NCBI GenBank assembly: GCA_045807765.1
Contig: JBJMGU010000011.1
Coordinates: 1 to 64,000 of the forward strand
Length of the DNA stretch: 64,000 bases
Source of the DNA: DATENM01 sp045807765
Lineage (GTDB): Bacteria > Acidobacteriota > Blastocatellia > UBA7656
Reading direction: 5' to 3'
Below the pieces are notes generated by a model that was not told the origin of the DNA, did no database searches, and saw nothing but the letters and a program-made list of their open reading frames with translations. A program made the position numbers and the translations under genes. This document shows, piece after piece, positions 26,255-36,100 of this stretch; the stretch's first letter is position 1, and the number at the start of each line of letters is the position of its first letter.

Positions 26255-27394
26255 TTAAAACCACACCAGATCCAGCTCTTCTTTCCAGCAGTCGAGCATC
26301 TCGCGGTCGAGCTTGAGGATGCCTTTGCGAGTGACGCAGCGCGGCTTGCCGACGAGGGCGATCATGCGATTCAGCACGACGGCGCGCGTCGACGAGCCGA
26401 CGCGCTGCAACAGGTGCCAGAGCGTCAGCGTGTCGCGGTCGCGCGCTTCCTGAAGCACGGCGCGCAAAGCCGCGTCGCCGCCATTCTCGAAGTCGTAATG
26501 CGACAGCGCCGCTTTGAAGGCATCCGAGGCGTCTTCAAAAAACGGCGTGCCCGGCCCGACGCCGGGGCGCGTTTCGCACATCGCGTCAACCGGCACATAA
26601 GACTCGCGCCCGTCGCGCACCAGCATCACCCAACCGAGCGTCACGTGTAACAGGCCAATGCCGGCGTCATCCACGGCGAGCGTATATTCGCAGCCCAGGT
26701 CAATGGCTTCCGCCGACGGCGTGTCAACGAAGAATAAGCGCGGCGGCGCGGTGATCAAGGCGTGCAGCTTGCCGCGCTCAAGCGCCATGCGGTGCTCGTT
26801 CTGATTTGTCGTCACCAGCCGCACACGCGAGTTCGGCGCAATCTCGACTTCGCCGATCTGCGGGATATCGATGTTGACGCGCGCCGTGTCATCGGTTTCA
26901 AGCAGCTCGCCCATTTCAAAGCAGCCGGTGGATTTAATGCGGTGGCCGTCAATGCGCGGCGCGCCCGCAAGGCTGGTGACCGGCCACGCCATGCAGGTCG
27001 TCGGCACAGGGTCAGTAATCGGAACGGGAGTCGTCCGCAGCCGGCGATAGATCATGAAGCTGCCGACGCCGATGAAGAGAACCAGCGCCGCCGCGGTCGC
27101 CCACTGAAGCGGTCTGCCGTAGGGAAGCCATGTGTCGGTCTTGGCCTTCACCGCCGGCTGACGGTCGCGAGCATCGAGCAGTGCTTCGATATCGCTCCAC
27201 ATCTCGGCGGGCGCGACGACCTGCGGCAACTGTTCGGCAAGCCGCACGCCGAGCCGTATGCGCTCGTATTCCTGGTTGCATCGCTCACATTTCAGCAGGT
27301 GCGCGGCGACGCGGCGCACCTGATCGTCGCCAAGCTCGCCGTTGCAGTAGGCCGAAAGTTTTTTGATAACGTGCTCGGTAAACATCTCTCTCAC
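26255..27394 (-). CDS. zinc-finger anti-sigma factor with FecR-like periplasmic domain
   Basis: A 379-residue protein. The N-terminal cytoplasmic domain carries the ZAS zinc motif HLLKCERC (HxxxCxxC) near residue 32. One membrane segment follows (ATAAALVLFIGVGSFMIY, about 115-133). The periplasmic part contains a FecR-like region (INIPQIGEVEIAPNSRVRLV, FFVDTPSAEAIDLGCEYTLAV). By analogy it holds the cotranscribed ECF sigma factor inactive until an envelope signal arrives. The GTG start at 27394 overlaps the sigma factor stop codon by 4 bases (GTGA); an ATG at 27385 is an alternative. The arrangement sigma, anti-sigma, exported protein suggests an autoregulated unit. Confidence 0.87.
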   Translation of the reverse strand: MREMFTEHVIKKLSAYCNGELGDDQVRRVAAHLLKCERCNQEYERIRLGVRLAEQLPQVVAPAEMWSDIEALLDARDRQPAVKAKTDTWLPYGRPLQWATAAALVLFIGVGSFMIYRRLRTTPVPITDPVPTTCMAWPVTSLAGAPRIDGHRIKSTGCFEMGELLETDDTARVNIDIPQIGEVEIAPNSRVRLVTTNQNEHRMALERGKLHALITAPPRLFFVDTPSAEAIDLGCEYTLAVDDAGIGLLHVTLGWVMLVRDGRESYVPVDAMCETRPGVGPGTPFFEDASDAFKAALSHYDFENGGDAALRAVLQEARDRDTLTLWHLLQRVGSSTRAVVLNRMIALVGKPRCVTRKGILKLDREMLDCWKEELDLVWF

Positions 27395-27978
27395 TCACTT
27401 CCGATGATTTCGCCGCGCAGGTGCTCAAGCTTTGCCGCAAGCTGTTTGTGGCCGCGATTGAGCCGCGACGACACCGTGCCAATCGAGCAATTCAAGGCCG
27501 CGGCGATCTCTTCGTAAGACAATCCCTCGACGTACTTCAACAGGATGGGCAGGCGCAGCTTCGGGCTCAGCTCGCTGATGGCGGCGCGCACCGAAGCGGC
27601 CAGTTGCCGGCGCTGATAAGTGTTTTCTTGTCCGCCTCCGGTCGTCATCGTCTTGACCTCAAGCTGCGGGCTGAACGGCACGAAGCGGCGGCGGCGGCGC
27701 TGTTCGTCTGTGCAGCAGTTGGCAACGATGCGATAGAGCCAGGTGGCGAATCCCGCATCGTGGCGGAACTGCGTGATGACCGTAAAGAGCTTTAAGAAGA
27801 CCTGCTGGGTCACGTCGTGCGCCATCGCCTCGTCATTGCTGAAATGATAGGCGATGCTGTAGACGCGATCCTTATACTGTTCAAACAGCGCATGAAATGC
27901 GTCGCGGTCGCCGGCCTTGCAGGCTTCGATAATTTGAGCTTCCGTCATGCGCTCGCTCATGCTGACCGCTTGCTCCAT
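27391..27978 (-). CDS. ECF-type RNA polymerase sigma factor
   Basis: A 195-residue sigma-70 family protein. Region 2 is clear (AFHALFEQYKDRVYSIAYHF, AHDVTQQVFLKLFTVITQF, FATWLYRIVANCCTDEQRRR), and region 4 ends with LPILLKYVEGLSYEEIAAAL and GTVSSRLNRGHKQL, the promoter -35 recognition helix-turn-helix. It should direct RNA polymerase to envelope-stress or surface-function genes under control of the overlapping anti-sigma factor. Internal ATGs at residues 7 and 11 are alternative starts. The gene is divergent from the FG-GAP protein gene with a 169-base spacer. Confidence 0.92.
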   Translation of the reverse strand: MEQAVSMSERMTEAQIIEACKAGDRDAFHALFEQYKDRVYSIAYHFSNDEAMAHDVTQQVFLKLFTVITQFRHDAGFATWLYRIVANCCTDEQRRRRRFVPFSPQLEVKTMTTGGGQENTYQRRQLAASVRAAISELSPKLRLPILLKYVEGLSYEEIAAALNCSIGTVSSRLNRGHKQLAAKLEHLRGEIIGSE

Positions 27979-28147
27979 CGCCTTGCCGTCCGTCGCGCTT
28001 CAGCACTTAGACGCGCGCGGCGGAGATTTTCTTCCGTTTACCCGCGAGGTCGCCATATCCCAGACCCGCATTGTATAATCACCGTCTTTTGTAGCAAATG
28101 GTCACGCTGGAACGGACTACTATATTTGATTTCGATCAAGGGGAGCT

Positions 28148-30451
28148 ATGACGAAGGCAGTATTGCTGCGCGGCGGCCTGGCCGTCGCCCTTTTTTTGTC
28201 GCTGTTATTGCCGCCGGTGGCGTTTCGCGCCACGGCGGAGAGCGATGCGATTCAACTCGCCGTTGACACGGCGAATTTCAATCAAGACGGGCTGCTGGTG
28301 CTGTTCGGCAGCACCCGGCGACAGGGCGAGATCGGCTTACCGGTCGCTGCCGGCGACGTCACCGGCGATGGCCGCGCCGATGTGCTGTTTGGCGGCATGT
28401 ATGGCAGCAGCGACCCGTTCACCAATAACGGCACCGTCAACGTCTACCTGAGCGATGGCCGTGACAGCGGCTTCATCAATCAAGCCGACCACCCGGCCAA
28501 TCTTTTTCGCATCCTCGGCAGCGGCTCAGGTGACCTGCTCGGCACCTCTTCTTCAATCAATGCGGACGTCAACCACGACGGCCTGCGCGACATCCTGACC
28601 TGCGCGGCGTTGCAGGATGGGCCGAATGGTTTTAATGCCGGCGCCGCGTATGTCGTCTATGGCAAGCCGAATTTCAGCGGCGACATCAACCTTGCCTCAT
28701 CGCCGGCGGGCGTTACTGCCATCTACGGCCCGCAGGCCGAGGGGCGCATGGGCATCTGGTGTGACGAAGGCGATGTGGACGGCGACGGCTTTGCCGACAT
28801 CGTGATCGGCTCGGATCAGATCAACACCGCCGCGGGCCATCACGTCGGCGGCGCGTATATCGTTTTCGGCGCGGCCAACCTGCCTGCTGAAATTAATCTC
28901 GCCTCACCGCCCGCCGGTGTGCGGACGGCGCGCATCGTTGGCGTCCGCGAAGAAGATCACTGGGGCGGCGCCCTGCAAGTCGGCGACGTCAACAATGACG
29001 GTATCAGCGACATCATCATCGGCGCTTCGATAGACCGTGACTCCGGCTCGTACGTCACCGTGCAAGACCAGGTGAGCGGGCATAACTTTTTTGCCGCAGG
29101 CAACAATGGCAGCCGACCGCTGTGCGGCGAAGTCTATGTCATCTACGGCCAGCGCAACTGGCCGGCTACGACCGACCTCGGCGCGCCGCCGGCGAACGCC
29201 ACGCACGTCATCGGCGCGCACGCCCATGACTTCCTCGGCTCGCAGGTGCATTTCGGCGACCTCAATGGCGATGGTCGCACAGACCTGGTGCTGGGAGCGT
29301 TGCTGGCGCTGGCGCCGGACGACCGCGGCCAGACCGGCGCGGTCTATGTCATCTATGGCTCGGCCAGCTTGCCGGGCGCAACGATTGATCTGCTGAACCC
29401 GGATGCGTCGGGCCAGCGCGTCGCGACCGTCTACGGCGTCCATGCGCTCGACTGCGCCGGCGACTCTGTGCGCAGCTTTGACATCAACAAAGACGGATTG
29501 TCTGACCTGTTCATCGGTAGCCCGGAGCGCACCTTTGAGCTAAACGGCGAAGACCGCGACGACGCAGGCATGACCGAACTCATCTTTGGGCGGCGCGACT
29601 TTCTGCCGTCGGTCATCAAGCTCTATGATCCGCCGGCGGGCCTGCCGATCTATCAACTGGCCGGCGCGCACGGCGAAGACCAGGGCCTAGAGGGCGGCGA
29701 CGAGTTCTCTTATCGCCTGACCGGCGGTGACGTCGACGGCGACGGTTATGTGGATTACATCGCCAACGCCATGCACGGCGACGGCTTGAACAACAGCGTG
29801 CTCAACGCCGGCAACGTTTACATCTTCAGCGGCAAGAAACTGTCGGCGCGGCTCGGTCAACTGGCGCAGGACCCAAGCCCGGCGCCGCAGCTTAGCGGCG
29901 CCACGCTGACCTTGAATGGCCAGCCGGTGCAGCAAGCGAACGCCGGACAGACAGGATTGCGGATCACCATCAGCGGCACCAACCTGCGCAGCGATACCGA
30001 GATCACGATCAATGGCACAGTCGCCGTGTCGCACCTGCAAGCCGGGACGCCGGCGACGATCACCGTCGAGCTGGACGAAAACCCGAGCATCAGAAACAGC
30101 GCCGGGCAGCTCGTCGTCAGCGCCCGCAACACGGCGCCGCCGGCTTCCGGCGCTTCCAATCAAGTGATAGCCGGCACGCTCGTTGGGCCGCACATCGATT
30201 CAGTAAAGATCAAGAAGAAAGGCTCGGGAGCGCTGGTGCTGAAAATCTTCGGCTCGAACTTCCCGGCCAACGTCACCGTCGAGGTGCGCGGCGACAACTT
30301 CAGCTCGAACATCGCCGTGTTTGGCGAAACCGATTTCATTTCGCTGAAGATCCCCGCCGCCGTGGCGCCGTCATCGGGTACTGTGCTGCGCATCATTGTG
30401 CGCACCCCCGCCGGCATCGCCTCGAACGAAGTGACGAAGACGGTTCCTTAA
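28148..30451 (+). CDS. exported FG-GAP repeat protein with C-terminal IPT/TIG-like domains
   Basis: A 767-residue protein with a signal peptide (GGLAVALFLSLLLPPVAFRATA) and a good ribosome site (AAGGGGAGCT then ATG). It has about seven FG-GAP/integrin-alpha beta-propeller blades with Ca-binding DxDxDGxxD loops: DVTGDGRADVLFGG, DVNHDGLRDILTC, DVDGDGFADIVIGS, DVNNDGISDIIIGA, DLNGDGRTDLVLGA, DINKDGLSDLFIGS and DVDGDGYVDYIA. The last 190 residues form two immunoglobulin-like (IPT/TIG) modules. Such propellers mediate adhesion or ligand binding at the cell surface. A TATAAT box sits at 28074-28079 but without a matching -35 element. The stop codon touches a tandem-heptamer palindrome. Confidence 0.88.
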   Translation: MTKAVLLRGGLAVALFLSLLLPPVAFRATAESDAIQLAVDTANFNQDGLLVLFGSTRRQGEIGLPVAAGDVTGDGRADVLFGGMYGSSDPFTNNGTVNVYLSDGRDSGFINQADHPANLFRILGSGSGDLLGTSSSINADVNHDGLRDILTCAALQDGPNGFNAGAAYVVYGKPNFSGDINLASSPAGVTAIYGPQAEGRMGIWCDEGDVDGDGFADIVIGSDQINTAAGHHVGGAYIVFGAANLPAEINLASPPAGVRTARIVGVREEDHWGGALQVGDVNNDGISDIIIGASIDRDSGSYVTVQDQVSGHNFFAAGNNGSRPLCGEVYVIYGQRNWPATTDLGAPPANATHVIGAHAHDFLGSQVHFGDLNGDGRTDLVLGALLALAPDDRGQTGAVYVIYGSASLPGATIDLLNPDASGQRVATVYGVHALDCAGDSVRSFDINKDGLSDLFIGSPERTFELNGEDRDDAGMTELIFGRRDFLPSVIKLYDPPAGLPIYQLAGAHGEDQGLEGGDEFSYRLTGGDVDGDGYVDYIANAMHGDGLNNSVLNAGNVYIFSGKKLSARLGQLAQDPSPAPQLSGATLTLNGQPVQQANAGQTGLRITISGTNLRSDTEITINGTVAVSHLQAGTPATITVELDENPSIRNSAGQLVVSARNTAPPASGASNQVIAGTLVGPHIDSVKIKKKGSGALVLKIFGSNFPANVTVEVRGDNFSSNIAVFGETDFISLKIPAAVAPSSGTVLRIIVRTPAGIASNEVTKTVP

Positions 30452-30563
30452 ATGATGAACGATGAATGATGGATGATGAATTAAGAGAGGAAACGGCAGG
30501 GGATTGTCTATAGATAATCCGGCTTCCGCTTCCTCTTCCGTTCATCATTCATCATTCATCATT
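30451..30563. repeat. palindrome of tandem AATGATG heptamers
   Basis: The left arm (30451-30482) is four and a half variants of the heptamer AATGATG, starting at the last base of the FG-GAP stop codon. The right arm (30541-30563) is three copies of the reverse complement. The centre holds a second small hairpin (GATTGTC around TATAGATAATC). Together they can fold into a long cruciform downstream of the gene. Confidence 0.8.
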
Positions 30564-30748
30564 AGCTTTCAGTTGACAGTATGGGAAGCGATGTGTAGGA
30601 TGTGCGAGTTTTGATTCGCAGTAGTGTGAGGAGGACTGAAGTGGAAGTTAAGGTTTTGCGCGTTTGGCAGTTTGACCGCAGACGCTCTTTGCTTTAGCTC
30701 CGATCATCCACGCTGCAACTCACTTCAGATGAAAAGGAGAAGAAAGCA
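30564..30748 (+). promoter_or_regulatory. leader region of the cold-shock gene
   Basis: 185 bases between the heptamer palindrome and the TTG start of the cold-shock gene. No ORF was found. It ends with AAAAGGAG, a strong ribosome site. Cold-shock genes often have long structured leaders, so a 5' UTR is likely here, but no specific thermosensor fold was recognised. Confidence 0.35.
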
Positions 30749-30958
30749 TTGAGAGAATTAGGTACAGTTAAGTGGTTCAACGCGACAAAAGGGTATGGGT
30801 TCATCACGCGCTCGACGGGCGACGACGTCTTCGTCCACTATTCGGCGATCCAGGCCGATGGCTACAAGACGCTGAACGAAGGCCAGCAGGTCGAGTTCAC
30901 GCTCATTGAAGGCCCCAAGGGCCTGGCGGCGCAGAACGTCACCGCTAGCGCTAGTTAA
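30749..30958 (+). CDS. cold-shock domain protein (CspA family)
   Basis: A 69-residue single cold-shock domain with both RNA-binding motifs: RNP1 as KGYGFI (residues 14-19) and RNP2 as DVFVHY (26-31). It begins GTVKWFNATKGYGF, like most CspA proteins. It binds single-stranded RNA and DNA and acts as an RNA chaperone. The start codon is TTG, placed by the AAGGAG ribosome site a few bases upstream and by family length. A strong intrinsic terminator follows, so it is a single-gene transcript. Confidence 0.95.
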   Translation: MRELGTVKWFNATKGYGFITRSTGDDVFVHYSAIQADGYKTLNEGQQVEFTLIEGPKGLAAQNVTASAS

Positions 30959-30972
30959 TCGATAAAATTTGG

Positions 30973-31009
30973 GGCGAGTCCGGGCGCATCGGACTCGCCT
31001 TTATCTTTT
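30973..31009 (+). terminator. intrinsic terminator after the cold-shock gene
   Basis: A 9-base GC-rich stem (GGCGAGTCC with GGACTCGCC), a 9-base loop, then TTTATCTTTT. This is a classical rho-independent terminator 14 bases after the stop codon. Confidence 0.85.
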
Positions 31010-31122
31010 CCCTCCCACACCACCCGCATGCACGCAACACCCCGCCACGGCTGCTCATCCCCTCACTGATTGTGATAGACTTGTGGAGCGTTCAATCAGC
31101 AACCAACAAGGGGAGAGAATCG

Positions 31123-31542
31123 ATGATGGCAGATCAAGAGAACGACAAATTCATTGATGCAGGAAATGCCGAGAGCGAACTGGTCGAGGCCGACGCCGAG
31201 GTCTTGGAAGAGTTCGCTGAGGCGCAGCGCCTGGCTTCGGGCGGCCAGTTGTTGAGCCGCGAGCTGCGCGAACACCATTCGCGCACGCCCGAAGACACCG
31301 CCGGCGACATTGACGCCGACTGGCGTCGCTCGGACATCGGCGAAGAGACGCCCGGCGGCTCGACGCCGACGCCCGACCAAGACGTTGTCGAAGAGCTTGG
31401 CGAAGCCGTCGGCCTGCGCTACGAAGACAACGAGCCGCTCGACACCGCTGAGAAGATCGCCGAGCGCGACCGCCATCGCTGGGAGCTTGACCCGGCATCG
31501 TCGGAGGATTACAACAAGCGCGTCAATCACGAGGGCGAGTAG
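31123..31542 (+). CDS. small acidic protein, DUF6335-like
   Basis: A 139-residue, strongly acidic soluble protein starting MMADQENDKF after an AAGGGGAGAG ribosome site. Conserved-looking blocks are SRELREHHSRTPEDTAGDID, DADWRRSDIGEETPGGSTPTPDQDVVEELGEAVGL and AEKIAERDRHRWELDP. The pattern of a DIDADW motif, GEE, then TPDQDVVEELG matches what I recall of the DUF6335 family of cyanobacteria and other phyla, whose function is unknown. It sits alone between a terminator and the next promoter. The family assignment is from memory and should be treated as tentative. Confidence 0.75.
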   Translation: MMADQENDKFIDAGNAESELVEADAEVLEEFAEAQRLASGGQLLSRELREHHSRTPEDTAGDIDADWRRSDIGEETPGGSTPTPDQDVVEELGEAVGLRYEDNEPLDTAEKIAERDRHRWELDPASSEDYNKRVNHEGE

Positions 31543-31652
31543 CCGGCATTACGAAAAGCAGGCGAGGGTTCAAAAAATGATCGGCGGCGCCAGCGGCGCG
31601 TGCCACGCCGGCTTTTGCCGCCGGCGCGCCTTGTTTCCTCGGCAAACCGGCG

Positions 31653-31663
31653 TTTGCTATAAT
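31653..31663 (+). promoter_or_regulatory. extended -10 promoter of the LecA-like gene
   Basis: TGCTATAAT (31655-31663) is a perfect extended -10 element (TG, one base, TATAAT), 52 bases before the start codon at 31716. No good -35 box lies at standard spacing, as expected for extended -10 promoters. Confidence 0.45.
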
Positions 31664-31715
31664 ACGCGCCCGTGAGCGAACCAATCCTTGATCCAATTCC
31701 AGAAGCGGAGGCTTC

Positions 31716-32693
31716 ATGATGCATAAGCGGCAATTGATCCTACTGATGGTGCTGGCACTGCTGGCGCCTGTGGCCCAGGCTGACACCATTCACCTGAAAA
31801 ACGGCAGTGTGCTCAAGGGCAAGGTGGCGAGCTTTGCCGACGATCAGTTCATCGTCATGCTCGACACCGGCTCTGGACGTTATCTGAGCCGGGCGATGGT
31901 CTATGTCGGCGACGTGGCGCGCATCGAGTTCGAGGGTGCGCCCGCGGGAAGCGCCGAAGGTGCCATGCGGGACGCGTCGCCGGTGCGCCCGAGCGAAACC
32001 AACAGCACGCGCCCGAGCGACGCCGTGCCCGTCCGCGACACACCGACCGAAGCCCGCGAAACGGCGCGCCCGACGGTCTTGCCGGACCTGCCGCGCAACA
32101 CGCAGCCAGAGCGGCCTACGCGCAACCCAGAAACCACCGAGGCCCAACCGACCGCCCAGCCCGATGTGACGCCTGCTGAAAAGCCTGCCGAGAGCAAGTC
32201 CACGAAACCGTTCGACCGCACTACGGATGCCGATAAGCCCGCGGCCAACCCGCCCGCCGACCAGCCGCCCGCCGAAACCGAGCGGCCCCCGGCGCGCAAG
32301 CTGACCGGCCAGGTGCGCTCGGCAACGATTGACGTGATCGGCAAGCGCGACTGGACGAGCACCGGCCTGATCGTCAAGCGCGGCGACCGCATCCGCATTA
32401 ACGCCAGTGGCGCGGTGACGCTCGACCCGGCAAGCGGACGCACGACGGGGCCGGAAGGCACCACCGATATCACAGACGGCAAGAAGCTGATGGCCGAACA
32501 GCCTACGGGCGCGCTGATCGGTGTCATCGGCGCCGATAACGACGATTTCATCTTTATCGGCAAATCGTCGGAGTTCACGGCGACGCGCGACGGCCTGCTC
32601 TTCCTGTCGGTGAACGAAGGCAACCTCGGCGACAACGTCGGCTCTTTCAAAGCGCTCATCGAAGTGCAGTCGCAGAGCAAAGGTAGGCAGTAG
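31716..32693 (+). CDS. exported protein with LecA (PA-IL)-like C-terminal domain
   Basis: A 325-residue protein with a signal peptide (QLILLMVLALLAPVAQA). An SH3/Sm-like beta module follows (TIHLKNGSVLKGKVASFADD, VYVGDVARIEFEG). A Pro/Thr/Glu-rich linker of about 110 residues leads to a C-terminal beta-sandwich: TGLIVKRGDRIRINASGAV, PTGALIGVIGADNDDFIFIG and GLLFLSVNEGNLGDNVGSF. This last pattern closely follows the LecA/PA-IL galactose-binding lectin family, including the loop where calcium and sugar bind. It may bind surface or foreign glycans. The final codons and the stop (GGT AGG CAG TAG) lie inside a tandem-heptamer repeat. Confidence 0.82.
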   Translation: MMHKRQLILLMVLALLAPVAQADTIHLKNGSVLKGKVASFADDQFIVMLDTGSGRYLSRAMVYVGDVARIEFEGAPAGSAEGAMRDASPVRPSETNSTRPSDAVPVRDTPTEARETARPTVLPDLPRNTQPERPTRNPETTEAQPTAQPDVTPAEKPAESKSTKPFDRTTDADKPAANPPADQPPAETERPPARKLTGQVRSATIDVIGKRDWTSTGLIVKRGDRIRINASGAVTLDPASGRTTGPEGTTDITDGKKLMAEQPTGALIGVIGADNDDFIFIGKSSEFTATRDGLLFLSVNEGNLGDNVGSFKALIEVQSQSKGRQ

Positions 32694-32790
32694 GCGGTAG
32701 GCAGTTCGTAATGCACACCTGGATGGCGGCGACGCGGCGGAACGATTAAGGATCGGAAAACTGCCTACCGCCTACCGCCTACTGCCTACT
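32683..32790. repeat. palindrome of tandem GTAGGCA heptamers
   Basis: The left arm (32683-32706) has three GTAGGCA/GTAGGCG units and overlaps the 3' end of the LecA-like gene, providing its TAG stop. The right arm (32759-32790) has four complementary units. The two arms pair almost perfectly over 24 bases. Confidence 0.85.
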
Positions 32791-33186
32791 TCTCTGTAAC
32801 ACCTATTTTGCTTGACTTGCTCCATCCCTTAAAGTAGCCTGTGCTTCTCGCATTCCCTTTCTCAGATCTTTGCTGCGCCACGGGCCGGATGAGTTGAATA
32901 GTTGCGCCGGTTGCGGCACGACAAACGGCAAGCTTCGGCTGCCGCTTTGAAGAAGGGGATTGTGGGACTGCTCATTATCAGGTTGTTTCGATTTCACTCA
33001 TGCTCGCACGACCGCAACGGCGTTGCCGTGCGCCAGGAGTGTCGGATCGGCGAGAGGCGGTCGCGCTGCTTCCATTCGTATGGCCCGCAACCTCGCGCGT
33101 CTCTCCCCGCGCCATCCGCCGGGTGGAGCGCGCACGCTTCACGTTGGAACCAGTGAGAAACATTTACATCACAGAGAGGCAGGAAT
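32791..33186. other. intergenic region upstream of the TonB-dependent receptor
   Basis: About 400 bases without a supported gene. TTGACT at 32812-32817 looks like a -35 box, but no acceptable -10 element lies at 16-18 bases. Short open frames here lack ribosome sites. It presumably holds the promoter of the receptor gene. Confidence 0.4.
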
Positions 33187-36100
33187 ATGTCGAGAATAAA
33201 ACCATTCCATTCACTAGGCGCGCTGCTCATGGCGCTCTGTCTGAGTCTGGCAAGCGTTCCGGCGTTTGCGCAGTCGCAGGCGAGTTCCGGACAAATCGCC
33301 GGCGCAGTCGTTGACAACCAGGGCGCGATTGTCGCAAACGCCTCGGTCAAGGCAGTCAACACGCAGACCGGTCTCGAACGCACGGTCACTAGCGGCGACG
33401 ATGGGCTCTACAGCCTCATCTTGTTGCCGCCGGGCGTCTACCGCGTCACGGCCACGGCCCAGGGCTTTACGGCGGTCACCGTCGATAATGTCGAAGTCGC
33501 CGTCGGGCGCACGATTGACGTCAAGATCACCCTCGGCGTCAGCGGCGTTACGGAAGTCGTCAACGTCACCGCCGGCACCATCCAGGTGCAGACGACGCGC
33601 TCGGAAGCCGACGCCGTCGTCAACGAGCGGGCGATTGAGAATTTGCCGATCAACGGTCGCCGCTTCCAGGACTTTGTCACCCTGACGCCGGCGGCCCAGG
33701 TTGACCCGCGCCGCCAGCAGATTTCGCTCTCCGGGCAGCTCGGCATTCACACCAACGTCAGCATTGACGGCGCCGACTATAACAACCCGTTTTTCGGCGG
33801 CATCCGCGGCGGCGAGCGCTCGAACAACGCTTACACCGTGCCGCAGGAAGCCATCAAAGAGTTCCAGGTCGTCGCTTCGGGCTACACCGCAGAATTCGGG
33901 CGCTCGACCGGCGGCATCGTCAACGCCGTGACCAAGTCGGGCACCAATGCCTATCACGGCTCGGGCTTCTACCTCTACCGGCCCAAAGACCTGTCGCGCA
34001 GCAACAACTTCATTGACGCCATCGAGCTGAGCCTGCGCAACAACCTGCTGCCCGGGCAGACGCCGCGCGAGATCACCGTGGCGCCGACCCAGCACCAGTG
34101 GGGCGCGTCGTTTGGTGGTCCGATCAAGAAAGATAAGCTCTTCTTCTTCGGCGCCTACGAACAGCAGCGCCAGCGCCAGAGCCGCGAAGTCTTCTTTGAC
34201 ACCATTGGCAGCGTCGCTTCGACCCCTGCCATCTCCGAGGCGCTCAGCTTCTATCACTCACTGGAAGGTCCGTTCACGCAGACCAATGACGCCATTGCCT
34301 TCATCGGTCGCGCCGACTACATCGTCAATGATCGTCACAATCTGAACGTCCGCTACAGCTACAGCCACAACGAGGCGCAGAACGCCGTCTCCAACGGCGT
34401 GCCGCTGTTCCCGACGATCACCAACGCGCTTTCCAACAACGGTACAGAGCTCGACACCACCAACACGGTGGTCGGACAGCTCAACAGCTTCTTCACGCCG
34501 ACCGTGGTCAACGAATTCCGCGGCCAGTACTCGCGTGAAAAGCGACCGCGCCCGGCGAACGCCCAGCAGCCGCTGGTGACCGATTCCATCGGCAACTTCG
34601 GCACGGTATCGTTCCTCGGCGAAAACGTCGAGCTGGACTGGCGCGCGCAGATCATCGATAACATCACTTGGTCGCGCGGCAACCACACCTTCAAGGTCGG
34701 CGGCGAATACAATCACATCTTCGCCAACCAGACCTTCGGCTTCAACCAGTATGGCACCTACGGCGTCAGCGGCTCGGCGGGAACGCCAGCACAGGCCGCC
34801 GCGCTGCTCGCCCTGCTGAGCCACCCGGCTGGCGCCACCACCAACCGCTTCGACAGCACGGCGGTGACGCTGGCCCGCCAGATTGGCAACCTCCAGGCGA
34901 CGCTGCCGGACAATGAGGGCGCCGCCTTCATTCAGGACTCATGGCGCATTCGTCCGAACTTCACGCTGAACGCCGGCCTGCGCTGGGAAGGTCAGTACAA
35001 TCCGCAGCCGGAAGTCGGCAACAATGCTCTGATCAACTTGATCAAAGGCTTCCGCTTCCCCTCGGGCCACGTCGTTGACCCGACCGAGATTCCCAGCGAC
35101 ACCAACAACTTTGGCCCGCGCCTCGGCTTCGCCTGGGACCCGTGGAGCGATGGCAAGACGGTCGTTCGCGGCTACAGCGGCATCTACTACTCGCGCACGC
35201 CGGCGCTGTTGTTTGCCGCGCCGATCAACAACTTCCGCGACCCGGCGGGCGATCTCTCGGTGACCCTGCCGCTGCGCGCCGCGCCCCTCAACCCGAATGC
35301 CTCGGCCAACACGGTCTACAAACAGTTGAAGCTGATCGGCATCGATCTGAACAACTTCACGCTCGACAAGCTGCCGGTGATCACCGGCGAGCAGGTGCAG
35401 CAGATCGCTAAGCTGCTCGGCGTTGACCCGCTGACCGCGGGCCTGGCACCGATCCTGATGGCGCCCGATTTCCAGAACCCGACCTCCGTGCAGTACGGCA
35501 TCGGCATCGAGCGCGAGCTCAATCGCAGCCTGACGGTGGGCGCCGACTTCAGCTACGTCCACACGACGCACCTGCAACAGAATCGCGACATCAACCTGCC
35601 GCTGCCCTTCACCCGGACGACGGCTCCCGACCCATCGCAAAGGCCGTTCTTCGGGCTGCTGCTGCCGGTGGCTGACAAGGATCACCGCGACCGCCCGATT
35701 GCGAACCTCAACAGCGTGCAGATTCGTGAATCAACCGGCAAGGCGCTCTTCCGCGCCCTGACGCTGCGCGCCAAGTTCCAGCGCCGCTGGGGCCAGTTCA
35801 ATGCTTTCTACGTGCGCTCGAAGAATCTCTCGACGGTTGATAACGAGCGCGAGGCGGGCGGCGTTCTCTTCGAGAACGCTTTCAACACCGATAGCGAGTA
35901 CAGCCTGTCGAACCTCGACATCAAGCACCAGTTCGTCGTCAACCCGGTCTTCTTCCTGCCGTTCGGGATTGACGTATCGAGCGCCGTTCGCCTGCGCTCG
36001 GGCCGTCCGATTGACGCTCGCATCGGCTCGGACGTTAACCAGGATCGCACCAACCTCGACCGTCCGTACCGCGCGCCGGGCATCCCGTTCGAGCGCAATG

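Noticed and set aside
28074..28079. Perfect TATAAT upstream of the FG-GAP gene
   Set aside because: No -35 element at 16-18 bases and no extended -10 TG at the right position, so it is mentioned only in the gene entry.
30451..30563. CRISPR-like appearance of the tandem ATGATGA tracts
   Set aside because: Units are only 7 bases, contiguous and without spacers; no cas genes in the window.
34258..35685. Long minus-strand frames opposite the TonB-dependent receptor
   Set aside because: Antisense shadows typical of GC-rich genes: Arg/Asp/Val-rich, no ribosome sites, no domains.
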